The notes below the pieces were generated by a model that worked only from the letters and a program-made list of their open reading frames with translations, did no database searches and was not told the DNA's origin. DNA of 64,000 nucleotides from Clostridium_I sp047718555 (GTDB lineage Bacteria; Bacillota; Clostridia; Clostridiales; Clostridiaceae): NCBI RefSeq assembly GCF_047718555.1, contig NZ_JBDNRK010000004.1:1-64000 (forward strand), written 5' to 3'. Both the position numbers and the translations under genes were made by a program. Of the stretch, positions 26,029 through 34,636 are shown piece after piece; within the stretch, counting starts at the first letter, position 1; every line of letters begins with the position of its first letter.

Positions 26029-26751
26029 CTATTTACTTCCATTGATAAATGCCTTTATTACCTTAAAGGTTTCACTGGAAGTAATAATATTAAGATGATT
26101 TGTACCTTTAACAATATACATATGTGAATTTTTTAGATATCTATTCATATCTATTTGATGCTGTCTGTAAACAAAGTCATATTTTGCAGCCAGTATAAGT
26201 ATATTTGTATTAATTTTTCTCATTTCACTTTTAGTTATGCCATAATCCTCTATCATTAATTTTATCTTCCAGAAGATAAATTTCATATTGGGTAAAAATT
26301 TTTTCACAATACCTAGCACCGATTTTACCAATAAAATTGGCATCCTAATTATCCATTTTACTCCATCCGCATTATAATTACCACAAATTAGAATCATTTT
26401 TGGGGCTATACCTGGATATCTATGTGCAATAGCTAGTGCCACATTTGCACCATCGCTGTATCCTATAATAGTTATATTACTTAAAAATTTATTTCTACAA
26501 AATTTCATTATATCTTCAGCATATAATTCAATGGAATAAATTTTTTCTCCATTTTCACTCTCTCCATGGCCTCTGCTATCTACAGCTATAACGTGATAAA
26601 ACTTAGAAAGATAATTAAACATTTTTTTCATCATCATACTGTTCATGTTATTTCCATGAATTAATAATAAAGTTTCACCACTGCCTCTTTCATAATATAC
26701 AAGCTTAATATCACCAATATTACAATAACTCTTCATATTTTTATAAATCAT
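26029..26751 (-). CDS. Alpha/beta hydrolase
   Basis: This alpha/beta-hydrolase of about 240 residues has the oxyanion segment LLLIHGNNMNS, the nucleophile elbow GYSDGA, an acid in AAKYDFV and the catalytic His in GTNHLNII. The substrate is unknown. The start at 26751 (MIYKNMKSY) has AAGAAGG upstream; a longer GTG start at 26823 lacks a ribosome site. Its tight coupling with the MprF-like gene suggests work on membrane lipid or envelope, an inference. The strand break before it (26752-26946) shows no clear element. Confidence 0.78.
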   Translation of the reverse strand: MIYKNMKSYCNIGDIKLVYYERGSGETLLLIHGNNMNSMMMKKMFNYLSKFYHVIAVDSRGHGESENGEKIYSIELYAEDIMKFCRNKFLSNITIIGYSDGANVALAIAHRYPGIAPKMILICGNYNADGVKWIIRMPILLVKSVLGIVKKFLPNMKFIFWKIKLMIEDYGITKSEMRKINTNILILAAKYDFVYRQHQIDMNRYLKNSHMYIVKGTNHLNIITSSETFKVIKAFINGSK

Positions 26752-26946
26752 TTCTATTGCCTTCTTCCTTAAATGATTTTTAAATATATAAACTATTATA
26801 AGCCTGTAACTTAATAAAATCACAGGCTTATTAAATATTAACTGATATTTAATTTTAATAAATATGATATTTTAGATAAATCCTCCATTTACGCGAATAG
26901 CAAGACAGCCCCATACTACAATATAATTATCTAAACTCTAACCTAA

Positions 26947-27789
26947 TTAAAAATCAAAATTATCCGGATCAGGTCCTACTCTTAAATCCTGATTTAAGCT
27001 GTTTATTCTTTCAACCTCTTCTTTAGTTAATTGAAATTCAAATATATTTGAATTTTCAATTATTCTGCCTTCGTTCGTAGACTTTGGAATAGTAACTATG
27101 TTATTCTCTAAATCCCAACGTAATATAACCTGAGCAACTGATTTATTATATTTATCAGCAATTTCTTTTAATATTTCATTGTCAAACAATTTACCAACCA
27201 TTAATGGTGACCAAGCTTCCACTTGAATATTATTTTTTTCACAGAATTCTCTTACCTTACCTTGTGTTAAACGTGGATGAAATTCTATTTGATTTATCAT
27301 TGGCTTAATTTCTGCATCCTTTAATATATCTTCAAGATGATGCACCTGAAAATTACTTACTCCTATGGTTTTTACACGACCTTGCTTATATAGATATTCC
27401 AATGCTCTCCAAGCTTCCTTATATTTTCCCTGTACAGGCCAATGTATAAGATACAAATCCAAATAGTCAAGTCCAAGTTTTTTTAGACTTGTTTCATAGG
27501 CTGCTATAGTTGATTCATATCCTAAATCTGCATTCCAAACCTTAGATGTGATAAATAAATCTTCTCTTGAAATCCCAGCTTCTTTAATTCCTTCACGTAT
27601 TCCCTTACCCATGCTTTCTTCATTACCATAAATTGCTGCACCATCAATACTTCTATAGCCATTCTTTATTGCAGATCTTACTGCATTAACTAATTCCGGA
27701 CTATCCTCTACCCTGAAAACACCAAGTCCTAATACTGGCATTTTTACACCATTATTTAAAGTTACTGTTTCATTTGAAATATTGCCCAT
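26947..27789 (-). CDS. Aldo/keto reductase
   Basis: This 280-residue NAD(P)H-dependent aldo-keto reductase has the full catalytic tetrad: Asp49, Tyr54, Lys83 and His116 (in RSIDGAAIYGNEE, TSKVW, LIHWP). The C-terminal IPKSTNEGRI is the NADP-phosphate contact motif. The closest general group is the 2,5-diketogluconate / methylglyoxal reductase type, so the substrate is probably a small aldehyde or ketone. TAGGAGG precedes the ATG. It lies downstream of the flavoprotein gene at 27902 with a 112-base gap and may share its regulator. Confidence 0.88.
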   Translation of the reverse strand: MGNISNETVTLNNGVKMPVLGLGVFRVEDSPELVNAVRSAIKNGYRSIDGAAIYGNEESMGKGIREGIKEAGISREDLFITSKVWNADLGYESTIAAYETSLKKLGLDYLDLYLIHWPVQGKYKEAWRALEYLYKQGRVKTIGVSNFQVHHLEDILKDAEIKPMINQIEFHPRLTQGKVREFCEKNNIQVEAWSPLMVGKLFDNEILKEIADKYNKSVAQVILRWDLENNIVTIPKSTNEGRIIENSNIFEFQLTKEEVERINSLNQDLRVGPDPDNFDF

Positions 27790-27901
27790 ATTAATCCTCC
27801 TAAAATTTATTATATATTTATCTTAGAAATCGTTATCCAGGAACGTAACCACCCTTCACTCCCACTTTTACAGAGTACGATGAGAGTGTTAGAGTGGGTA
27901 G

Positions 27902-28534
27902 TCATCTGATAAAATTCATAAATATCTTATCTTCTTTTTTACTTTCCTCTACATGCTCTTTTCCAAAATCAACAATTTTCATTAACCAAGCCATATTTTT
28001 GCCTAAGACTCTCATGATTTGATTTCCTTCTTCATCTTGAGCTACTTCTCCTGGTGCTGTACCATAGGCTACATTCCAATAATTTGACGTAGGCATTACC
28101 ATTTCTGAATAATTAATATAGTTATTCAGTTGACTAAATGTTGAAACACCTCCAGATCTTCTTACCGCAACCACACTGGCACCAACTTTATGTCTAAGCA
28201 TTCCGTTATTTACAGATGTAACATAAAATGCGCGATCCAAGAATGATTTCATTGTTCCACCTATACCTGAATAGTGAACAGGTGAAGCTAAAATAATTCC
28301 ATCCGCTTCTTTCATTTTCTGTATCCAATCATTAACCTCATCATTTATTACACATTTTTCATTCATATTTCTGCTGCATCCACCACAGGCCAAACATCCA
28401 CGTATTACTTTATTCCCTACATGAACAATCTCCACTTCTATATTTTCTTTTTCCAATTCCTCTGCTACAACTTTTATAGCTTCATAAGTATTTCCATTTT
28501 TATTAGGACTTCCATTAAAAGCAACTACCTTCAT
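27902..28534 (-). CDS. NADPH-dependent FMN reductase / iron-sulfur flavoprotein-like
   Basis: This 210-residue flavodoxin-fold protein has the FMN-phosphate loop FNGSPNKNGNT at the N-terminus and SPVHYSGIGGTMKSFLDR in the middle. Cysteines in GCLACGGCSRN recall iron-sulfur flavoproteins, although the spacing is not the full Isf motif. It probably reduces quinones, nitro compounds or FeS partners. The internal ATG at 28534 is used because GGAGGG lies 7 bases before it; the ATG five codons earlier lies at that ribosome site. A divergent HxlR regulator suggests induction by reactive electrophiles. Confidence 0.85.
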   Translation of the reverse strand: MKVVAFNGSPNKNGNTYEAIKVVAEELEKENIEVEIVHVGNKVIRGCLACGGCSRNMNEKCVINDEVNDWIQKMKEADGIILASPVHYSGIGGTMKSFLDRAFYVTSVNNGMLRHKVGASVVAVRRSGGVSTFSQLNNYINYSEMVMPTSNYWNVAYGTAPGEVAQDEEGNQIMRVLGKNMAWLMKIVDFGKEHVEESKKEDKIFMNFIR

Positions 28535-28629
28535 AACATATCCCTCCATATTTTATATTGATCAATGAACTTTATTACTTTACATAAAATCTGCTGTATT
28601 GCACGAATTTATTATAGGCTTTTATAAAT

Positions 28630-28680
28630 ATAGTAACAAGTACGCACTTTTTAGTTAGATTACTTACTTATTAGTAAGAT
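28630..28680. promoter_or_regulatory. Repeated GTAC/TTAC half sites between flavoprotein and HxlR genes
   Basis: The intergenic DNA has AGTAACAAGTAC followed by ACTTACTTATTAGTAAG, a cluster of half sites with the dyad CTTACT-TAT-TAGTAAG inverted in part. HxlR-family regulators usually bind such sites between themselves and a divergent oxidoreductase. Binding here is inferred. Confidence 0.4.
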
Positions 28681-28836
28681 TTATCATGTCCTCTGCCTTT
28701 AACCTAGTTAAATTTGCCGTGATTTTATTATTAGTATATAATTTAATTCAATGTATTTTTAAATTGGTTTAGGCATCTTTCACTTATTATTTATTTTCAG
28801 ATGCCTTATATAAAATAATTAAAGGCGGTTAGCTCA

Positions 28837-29178
28837 ATGATATACTGTAATGGGAAAAAATATATATGTCTATTAGATTTTGCAATGGATTTTATAAGGG
28901 GTAAATGGAAGGCAATTTTGTTATGCCATTTATATAGTGAGCCTAAAAGATTTTTAGAGCTTCAGCGAATAACTAAGGGCATTAGTCAAAAAGTATTAAA
29001 TGAAAAACTTAAAGAATTAGAAAATGATGAATTAGTAACTAAGACAATCTATCCAGAGATACCACCTAAAGTTGAATATTACCTTACTGATAAAGGGAAA
29101 GAACTTACTAAGATTATTAAGGAGATTGAAGATTGGTCCATTAAACATTATCCTCATCTGAATAATAAATGTGAATAA
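28837..29178 (+). CDS. HxlR-family transcriptional regulator
   Basis: This 113-residue winged-helix protein carries the HxlR/YodB pattern FIRGKWKAILLCHL, RFLELQRITKGISQKVLNEKLKELE and a wing EIPPKVEYYLTDKG. Cys4 near the N-terminus and Cys11 could be thiol switches, as in the electrophile sensors YodB and HypR. It diverges from the flavoprotein and aldo-keto reductase genes, the normal targets of such regulators. A strong bidirectional terminator follows. Confidence 0.88.
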   Translation: MIYCNGKKYICLLDFAMDFIRGKWKAILLCHLYSEPKRFLELQRITKGISQKVLNEKLKELENDELVTKTIYPEIPPKVEYYLTDKGKELTKIIKEIEDWSIKHYPHLNNKCE

Positions 29179-29245
29179 GTTAAATTTTAAATACAGTAAT
29201 CATAGAATACTTTTTATTTAGATATTTCATTATAAGCTTCATGTT

Positions 29246-29285
29246 AAAAATGCTTATTATGCAAGAAGCATAATAAGCATTTTTT
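29246..29285. terminator. Bidirectional terminator
   Basis: AAAAATGCTTATTATGC pairs perfectly with GCATAATAAGCATTTTT, with A/T tracts on both sides, between the convergent HxlR and oxidoreductase genes. Confidence 0.8.
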
Positions 29286-29307
29286 AAACTGCAAAATCAA
29301 TAATATT

Positions 29308-30279
29308 TTATTCAAAAGGATATACAAAACCCCATTGGTTTCTTACTTCGCTTAGTAAGTGAGTAACATCAATTGTCAATTGAAGCTGTTCCTGACCTGT
29401 CTTGTTAGTTATATATTCCTGCATATCTTGTACTTCATAGTTTAGAGCTTTTGCTGTTTCTCCTAATTGAAGTTCTTCTGTTCTTCCATCTTCTGTATAA
29501 GTTATAGTTGCTTTATCAGCTCTTGGATAATTATTTACTTCAATATATCCCAGTTCCCCTGCAACAACACCACGTTTTGGCTGCTTTGCTCTCATAGTTA
29601 AAGCCATAACTGCCATTTGATCACGATCATTTTTCATAATAATACCAGATTGCTCATCTACTCCAGTCTCAAAATATTTTGCTGTAGTAAGAATTACATT
29701 TGGTTTGCTCTCCAAGAAATATCTTGCGAAAGAAGTTGCATAAACACCTATATCTAGTAATGCTCCACCAGCTAATTCTTTACTGAAGAAACGATTTTTA
29801 ACATCATATTCTTTACAGCTTCCGAAATTAACCTGAACCATCTTTACTTTACCTATAGCACCTGAATCAACAATTTCCTTTAATTTTTTGTATAGAGGCA
29901 TGTGGAACATAGTCATTCCTTCTGTTACAACTAAGTTTTTCTCTTTAGCAATTGCAACTACTTCATCTAACTGTTTTGCATTTACTGTAATTGCCTTTTC
30001 ACAGAAAACATGTTTCCCATTTTTAACTGACTTTAATAAAAATTCATAATGAAGATTGTGTGGTGTTGAAATATACACAATATCAATATCTGGATTTGCA
30101 ATCATTTTGTCAGCATCATTATAAACATTTGATACATGAAATTTATTTGCAAAATCCTGTGCTTTTTCTAAATTAATGTCACATACTGCATAGATTTCAC
30201 CATTTACTTCATTTAATGCAGTTGCCATTTCTCCACCTATATTACCAGTTCCTAAAATAGCCCAATTATATTTTTTCAT
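29308..30279 (-). CDS. Gfo/Idh/MocA-family NAD(P)-dependent oxidoreductase
   Basis: This 323-residue dehydrogenase has the N-terminal Rossmann motif GTGNIG, the family EKAITVN segment with its catalytic lysine near residue 94, and the C-terminal sheet domain beginning about residue 125 (NFGSCKEYDVKNRF). Members oxidise sugars, inositols or trans-dihydrodiols; the substrate here is not determined. It is followed upstream by an RpiR-type sugar-phosphate regulator with a 129-base gap, so it may be regulated by, or cotranscribed with, that gene. Confidence 0.87.
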   Translation of the reverse strand: MKKYNWAILGTGNIGGEMATALNEVNGEIYAVCDINLEKAQDFANKFHVSNVYNDADKMIANPDIDIVYISTPHNLHYEFLLKSVKNGKHVFCEKAITVNAKQLDEVVAIAKEKNLVVTEGMTMFHMPLYKKLKEIVDSGAIGKVKMVQVNFGSCKEYDVKNRFFSKELAGGALLDIGVYATSFARYFLESKPNVILTTAKYFETGVDEQSGIIMKNDRDQMAVMALTMRAKQPKRGVVAGELGYIEVNNYPRADKATITYTEDGRTEELQLGETAKALNYEVQDMQEYITNKTGQEQLQLTIDVTHLLSEVRNQWGFVYPFE

Positions 30280-30408
30280 TTTAAATTCCCACTTTCTATT
30301 TTATTTTTAATTTTGACTTCATTCTCATACTGATAATTATTTATTAATAATGAAGTATGTATTATCTCCATTATATTTTTATTGATGCAGTACTAAACAA
30401 TAAATTTA

Positions 30409-31263
30409 TTACAGTTTGTCATCAGCAATAGCCTGTTCATGTTTACTGATATTTTTATAAGCATCTTCTTTCTTTACTGTTAGGAATAGATACAGAATTT
30501 CAATTATCATAGATGCAGATACTCTAGAGAAATAATACTCATCCATAAATAATTTTTCCCTTGTGGCAGTTGTAATATGATAATTACTAGCTTTTGCAAT
30601 TGGAGACCATTCGTTATTAGTAATGGAAATAGTTGTAGCTTCCTTCTCATTAGCAGCTTCAATTACAGTCAATAATCTTTTGGAAGCTCCAGAATTAGAT
30701 ATTGCAATGACTACATCTTTATCTGTCAAATTATAGGTATAAGCCAATTGTGTTTCCCAAATGGTATTGGATACAGTTGGAATTCCAATTTGATTAAACT
30801 TATAAGTTCCATCCAGAGCAACTGGAATAGTATTACCAACTGCTGCAAGTTGAACGGTTTTTGCATTACTGAGTATATCTAATATCTCTTTGAACTTTTC
30901 TCCATCTATCATGGAAATTGTCTGTTTAAGTTCTTCTATTTTATTAGCCAAAATATTCTGTAAGGATTGAGTAATATTATTTTGATCAATATCATTTGAT
31001 ACTGGTACAGCATCCACATTTGATTCCACAATTTCTTTTGCAAGACTAATTTTAAGATGATGAAAGCCTTTCATATCACATTTTTTACAGAACCTCGAAA
31101 TGGTTGCTTCACTAGCTCCACTTGCTGATGATAACTCTGCAATTGTCATTTCTATGACTTTTTCTTTATTATTTATTATATAATTTGCAATCTTCTTTTC
31201 TGCATCGAAAAAATCATCATATTTAGAGAATATCACGTCTAATACTGTTTTATTATTTTCCAT
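30409..31263 (-). CDS. RpiR/MurR-family transcriptional regulator
   Basis: This 284-residue regulator has an N-terminal HTH_6 domain (TIAELSSASGASEATISRFC and on) and a C-terminal SIS domain from about residue 120 (VQLAAVGNTIPVALD, VVIAISNSGASKRLL) that binds phosphorylated sugars. It precedes the Gfo/Idh/MocA gene on the same strand. Its own promoter has near-consensus boxes at 31347-31375. No start ambiguity is seen; GGGAGC lies upstream of the ATG. Confidence 0.88.
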   Translation of the reverse strand: MENNKTVLDVIFSKYDDFFDAEKKIANYIINNKEKVIEMTIAELSSASGASEATISRFCKKCDMKGFHHLKISLAKEIVESNVDAVPVSNDIDQNNITQSLQNILANKIEELKQTISMIDGEKFKEILDILSNAKTVQLAAVGNTIPVALDGTYKFNQIGIPTVSNTIWETQLAYTYNLTDKDVVIAISNSGASKRLLTVIEAANEKEATTISITNNEWSPIAKASNYHITTATREKLFMDEYYFSRVSASMIIEILYLFLTVKKEDAYKNISKHEQAIADDKL

Positions 31264-31346
31264 ACTTTGCTCCCTTTCGCAAAATAATATTAGACAAAAT
31301 ATACCTTACTACAGAATACATATTTTATTATTGTCCTTCTATAATC

Positions 31347-31375
31347 ACTATAGTATGAAGTCATAATTTTGTCAA
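31347..31375 (-). promoter_or_regulatory. Promoter of the RpiR-like gene
   Basis: On the minus strand TTGACA (31370-31375), 17 bases, TATAGT (31347-31352), about 80 bases before the coding start. Confidence 0.6.
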
Positions 31376-31514
31376 CATTTTTTTCATAAAATTTTATTTC
31401 ATGATAATTTTATATAAATTTAGATACCATTATTATAAGCAATTACCTTTCATATAAACAACTTGAAGAAAAATATTTTTCATGATATGTTATTATTAAA
31501 AGCAAAATTAACTT

Positions 31515-31674
31515 AGGCATGTGAAAATAAATAGTAAGTCAAAGATGCGACGAATATTTTGAATCCTTACAAGGAAACAGGTTCCGATGATAGTTGGCTA
31601 TTTGAGGGTTCTGTTGACGCAGTAGGATTCAAAATAGGCTAGCATACTGACTAGTTATTCATTTGAATATGCCT
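31515..31674. mobile_element. MITE-like element, long form (copy 2)
   Basis: A 160-bp non-coding block. Imperfect terminal inverted repeats of about 33 bp start AGGCATGTGAAAATAAATAG on the left and AGGCATATTCAAATGAATAA on the complement of the right. An inner perfect 13-bp repeat (TATTTTGAATCCT at 31555-31567, complement at 31624-31636) is nested inside. Three shorter relatives occur in this window. No ORF is present. Confidence 0.6.
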
Positions 31675-31709
31675 TATATGCGTACCAAATTACGCAGATA
31701 GGAGGAACA

Positions 31710-32534
31710 ATGAAGGCTGATTTGCATAATCATAGTTTTTTATCTGATGGAATTTTGAGTGTACAGGATATTGTACTTTATTCAAAACAAGTAGGTTTAA
31801 ATTGCATAGCAATTACAGATCACGATACTATGGCAGGGGTTCTTCCGGCATATACCCTTGGTGAAAAAATAGGTATATCTGTACTACCAGGAGTTGAAAT
31901 ATCCACTACTGACTACGAAACTAAACGTTCCGTCCATATGCTTTGCTATTTTCCAAAGGATATGTTTAAACTTCAGGGATTTTTAAATAAGACTTTAATT
32001 AATAGAGAAAACGCCAAAAGGCAAATGGCACAGATGCTAATGGAGGAGTACCCAATTACCATGGAACATATAGAAAAGTACAGTTCCAAAAGCCAATCCA
32101 TGTATGAAACTCACATAATGCAGCCTATGGCAGATTTAGGCTACACCAACATTGTAATTGGAGATTTTTATAAGAGCTTGCTTTCAAAAAAGGGAAAATA
32201 CTATGTACAAATTGCCTATCCCAGCGTATATGAAGCATTAGAAATAATAAAGGAAGTAGGCGGCATTGCAGTTATGGCCCACCCTGGCCAATTTAATTCC
32301 ATCGGACTATTAGAAAAATTGGCAAAAAACAAATTGTTACAAGGTGTTGAATACAATCATCCTAGAAATTCAGAAGAAGTAAAAAAACAAATAAAAGATA
32401 TTGCTGAAAAATATGGTTTAATTATGACTGGCGGAACAGACTTTCATGGATATTATTCAAATTCACCACATCCATTCGGCTCTTTCACATGTCCAGAAGG
32501 TGAAGTGGAAAAATTAATTAAATTGGGAAGTTAA
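31710..32534 (+). CDS. PHP-domain metal-dependent phosphoesterase
   Basis: This 274-residue protein carries the PHP metal-binding motifs in order: DLHNHSFLSDG (residues 4-14), AITDHDT (about 35), GVEIS (about 63), AHPGQ (about 190) and TGGTDFHG (about 245). It matches the TrpH/YciV (RNase AM) type, which hydrolyses nucleotide 3',5'-bisphosphates or 5' RNA ends, though the exact substrate is not fixed by sequence. AGGAGGAACA precedes the ATG. It stands alone, bounded upstream by the MITE-like element. Confidence 0.87.
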   Translation: MKADLHNHSFLSDGILSVQDIVLYSKQVGLNCIAITDHDTMAGVLPAYTLGEKIGISVLPGVEISTTDYETKRSVHMLCYFPKDMFKLQGFLNKTLINRENAKRQMAQMLMEEYPITMEHIEKYSSKSQSMYETHIMQPMADLGYTNIVIGDFYKSLLSKKGKYYVQIAYPSVYEALEIIKEVGGIAVMAHPGQFNSIGLLEKLAKNKLLQGVEYNHPRNSEEVKKQIKDIAEKYGLIMTGGTDFHGYYSNSPHPFGSFTCPEGEVEKLIKLGS

Positions 32535-32603
32535 TTTCGAAACAACATTTATATTCATCTGTAAAATTTTTCATAAATGTATTTTTCAATTTTAACTTTT
32601 TTG

Positions 32604-32643
32604 CAAAAAAACAAGCCTCATCATAAGACTGAAGCTTGTTTTT
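32604..32643. terminator. Bidirectional terminator
   Basis: AAAACAAGC pairs with GCTTGTTTT around a loop extended by TCA/TGA pairing, with A/T tracts on both sides, between the convergent PHP and PTS EIIA genes. Confidence 0.7.
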
Positions 32644-32650
32644 CAAATTA

Positions 32651-33142
32651 TTATTTATATTCTAGCAAGATACTTTCCTTTGCCTGCATATTTTCTCCAA
32701 TATGCAAATTTTGTATTTCATAATTATTTAGATTTGTTATAACCATCATAGTAATATCATCCAATCCTCTTTCTTCAAGTATTTCTTTATTAAATGTTAA
32801 AAGAAGTTCTCCTTTTTTTACATATTTTCCCTCTTCGCAATGTAAAGTAAATCCTTCTCCCCTTAAATTTACAGTATCAATTCCAACATGTATAAGAAGT
32901 TCTATGCCTTCTTTAGTTCTAAGTCCAATAGCATGTTTGCTTTCTTTCATTATGGTAACAATCAATCCATCACAAGGAGCAAAAATTTTATTGTCACTTG
33001 GTTTAATAGCAACACCTTCTCCCATCATCCTTTGCGAGAATACATCATCTTTGACATCACTCAAATCAACACTTATACCATCTGTAAATGCATATAATTC
33101 ATTTTCTTTTTTATTATTTTTTTTAAATAAATTTCTAAACAT
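32651..33142 (-). CDS. PTS glucose-type EIIA protein
   Basis: This EIIA protein of 163 residues has the Glc-class active site: His70 in ESKHAIGL and His85 in LLIHVGIDTV, the phosphorylated residue. It would pass phosphate from HPr to the EIIB domain of the permease two genes upstream, which has no EIIA domain of its own. The ATG at 33142 (MFRNLFKK) has AAAGGGTG upstream; a longer reading from TTG would overlap the GH4 gene. It is the last gene of the alpha-glucoside operon. Confidence 0.9.
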   Translation of the reverse strand: MFRNLFKKNNKKENELYAFTDGISVDLSDVKDDVFSQRMMGEGVAIKPSDNKIFAPCDGLIVTIMKESKHAIGLRTKEGIELLIHVGIDTVNLRGEGFTLHCEEGKYVKKGELLLTFNKEILEERGLDDITMMVITNLNNYEIQNLHIGENMQAKESILLEYK

Positions 33143-33153
33143 ACAAACACCCT

Positions 33154-34482
33154 TTATTTCAATTTTGGCCAATACTCTTTGTTTGCTTCAATCATATCAT
33201 CTAAAATTTGTTTAGCTACAAAAGCAGATGGAATTGTTTTGTTCATAGTAAATGCCATAAGTGCTTTTTCATAGGAACCTTCTATTGCAGCTTCAACAAC
33301 TAATTTTTCACAAGCTTCTTGTTGTTCAATTAATCCTTTATAGAAAGTTGGTATTTCTCCAACACGTATTGGTTCTGGTCCATCTTTAGTAATATACGCT
33401 GGTATTTCTACCATAGCACCATCTGGAAGATTTTTAATTGCTCCATTATTTTCTACCATTACCAAATGTCTCTTTCTCAAGTCATATGCCAAACTCATGG
33501 CTACTTCAACAATAAATTCTCCATGTACTCCTGTAAAAAATTGAGTCAAATCAATTTCGCCAGTAGAATTGTATTTATCTACCGCTACAAATATTTTCTT
33601 TTCTCTTCCTTCCATTACTTCATTAGCTCTAGTATGATTTTTGTCCGACTCTTCAACAATCTTATCACCTAAAAGATAATATTGCATGTAGGTATTAGGA
33701 AGATATTTAGGAAACATCTTCATTATGTGTTTAGAATTATCAAATGTATGCAGCCATGATGCATCATTATGCCTTACCTCACTTCTGGAATCAGGAGGAA
33801 TATAACCATGTTTTGATACATACTCCTTTAATTCTTCTGTTCTATCTTCACCACTTACCCTAATTTTAGTAAACCACCCAAAATGATTTAAGCCAAAATA
33901 GTCTGCCTCAAGTTCATGTCTATCACAATCTAAAATATTGGCCATATTTCTCATTATTGCAACAGGCATATCACATATATTTAAAATTCTTGCCTTTGGT
34001 CTCAGCTTATACATAGCCTTTGCAACAATAGCTGCTGGATTAGAATAATTGACAATCCAATAATTTGGACTTGCATATTTCTCACAAAAATCAATCATTT
34101 CTACCATAGGATATATAGTTCTCAGTCCATAGGCCAATCCTCCTGGGCCACATGTCTCCTGTCCAACTACATTATATTTCAATGGAATTTTTTCATCTAA
34201 TTCTCTAAATTTATATAGTCCAACACGCATTTGAGCAAATACAAAATCAGCATCTTTAAATCCTTCTTCAGGATTAGTAGTAAATATAAGCTTTAAATCT
34301 GGATCAAACATTTCTACAACTTTTTTTACTATTACTCCTACTTTATTCTGACGTTCTTCATTTATGTCATATAATCTTAATTCCGATAATTTAAATTCCT
34401 CTTTTCTTGAAAGTAAGCTTTTAACAATTCCTGGTGTGTAAGTACTGCCTCCACCTACAATTACTAATTTAAATGTTTTCAT
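33154..34482 (-). CDS. glvA: GH4-family 6-phospho-alpha-glucosidase
   Basis: This 442-residue member of glycoside hydrolase family 4 has the NAD-binding start VIVGGGSTYTPG, the metal-site motif ICDMP (about residue 170) and NHFGW (about 200). These enzymes need NAD+, Mn2+ and reducing conditions, and split 6-phospho-alpha-glucosides such as maltose 6-phosphate. The adjacent EIICB transporter would supply that substrate. GGGGAGG precedes the ATG. Order EIICB - GH4 - EIIA matches clostridial mal/glv operons. Confidence 0.92.
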   Translation of the reverse strand: MKTFKLVIVGGGSTYTPGIVKSLLSRKEEFKLSELRLYDINEERQNKVGVIVKKVVEMFDPDLKLIFTTNPEEGFKDADFVFAQMRVGLYKFRELDEKIPLKYNVVGQETCGPGGLAYGLRTIYPMVEMIDFCEKYASPNYWIVNYSNPAAIVAKAMYKLRPKARILNICDMPVAIMRNMANILDCDRHELEADYFGLNHFGWFTKIRVSGEDRTEELKEYVSKHGYIPPDSRSEVRHNDASWLHTFDNSKHIMKMFPKYLPNTYMQYYLLGDKIVEESDKNHTRANEVMEGREKKIFVAVDKYNSTGEIDLTQFFTGVHGEFIVEVAMSLAYDLRKRHLVMVENNGAIKNLPDGAMVEIPAYITKDGPEPIRVGEIPTFYKGLIEQQEACEKLVVEAAIEGSYEKALMAFTMNKTIPSAFVAKQILDDMIEANKEYWPKLK

Positions 34483-34636
34483 TACAATTATTCCTCCCCT
34501 ATTTCACTCTATTATTAGTTAATTACACAATCTTAATAAGTATTGATTTGTATAAACAGCTAAAATTTATACTTTTATATTTACTCAATTATAAAACCAT
34601 AGAATGTTAATTTATAATTGATTAACTAAGCATGAT

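Noticed and set aside
27840..27900. Separate RNA gene or transposon end between aldo-keto reductase and flavoprotein genes
   Set aside because: Some pairing is visible (ACTCCCACT with AGTGGG) but arms are short and imperfect; kept only as a possible relation to the hairpins at 8152-8270.
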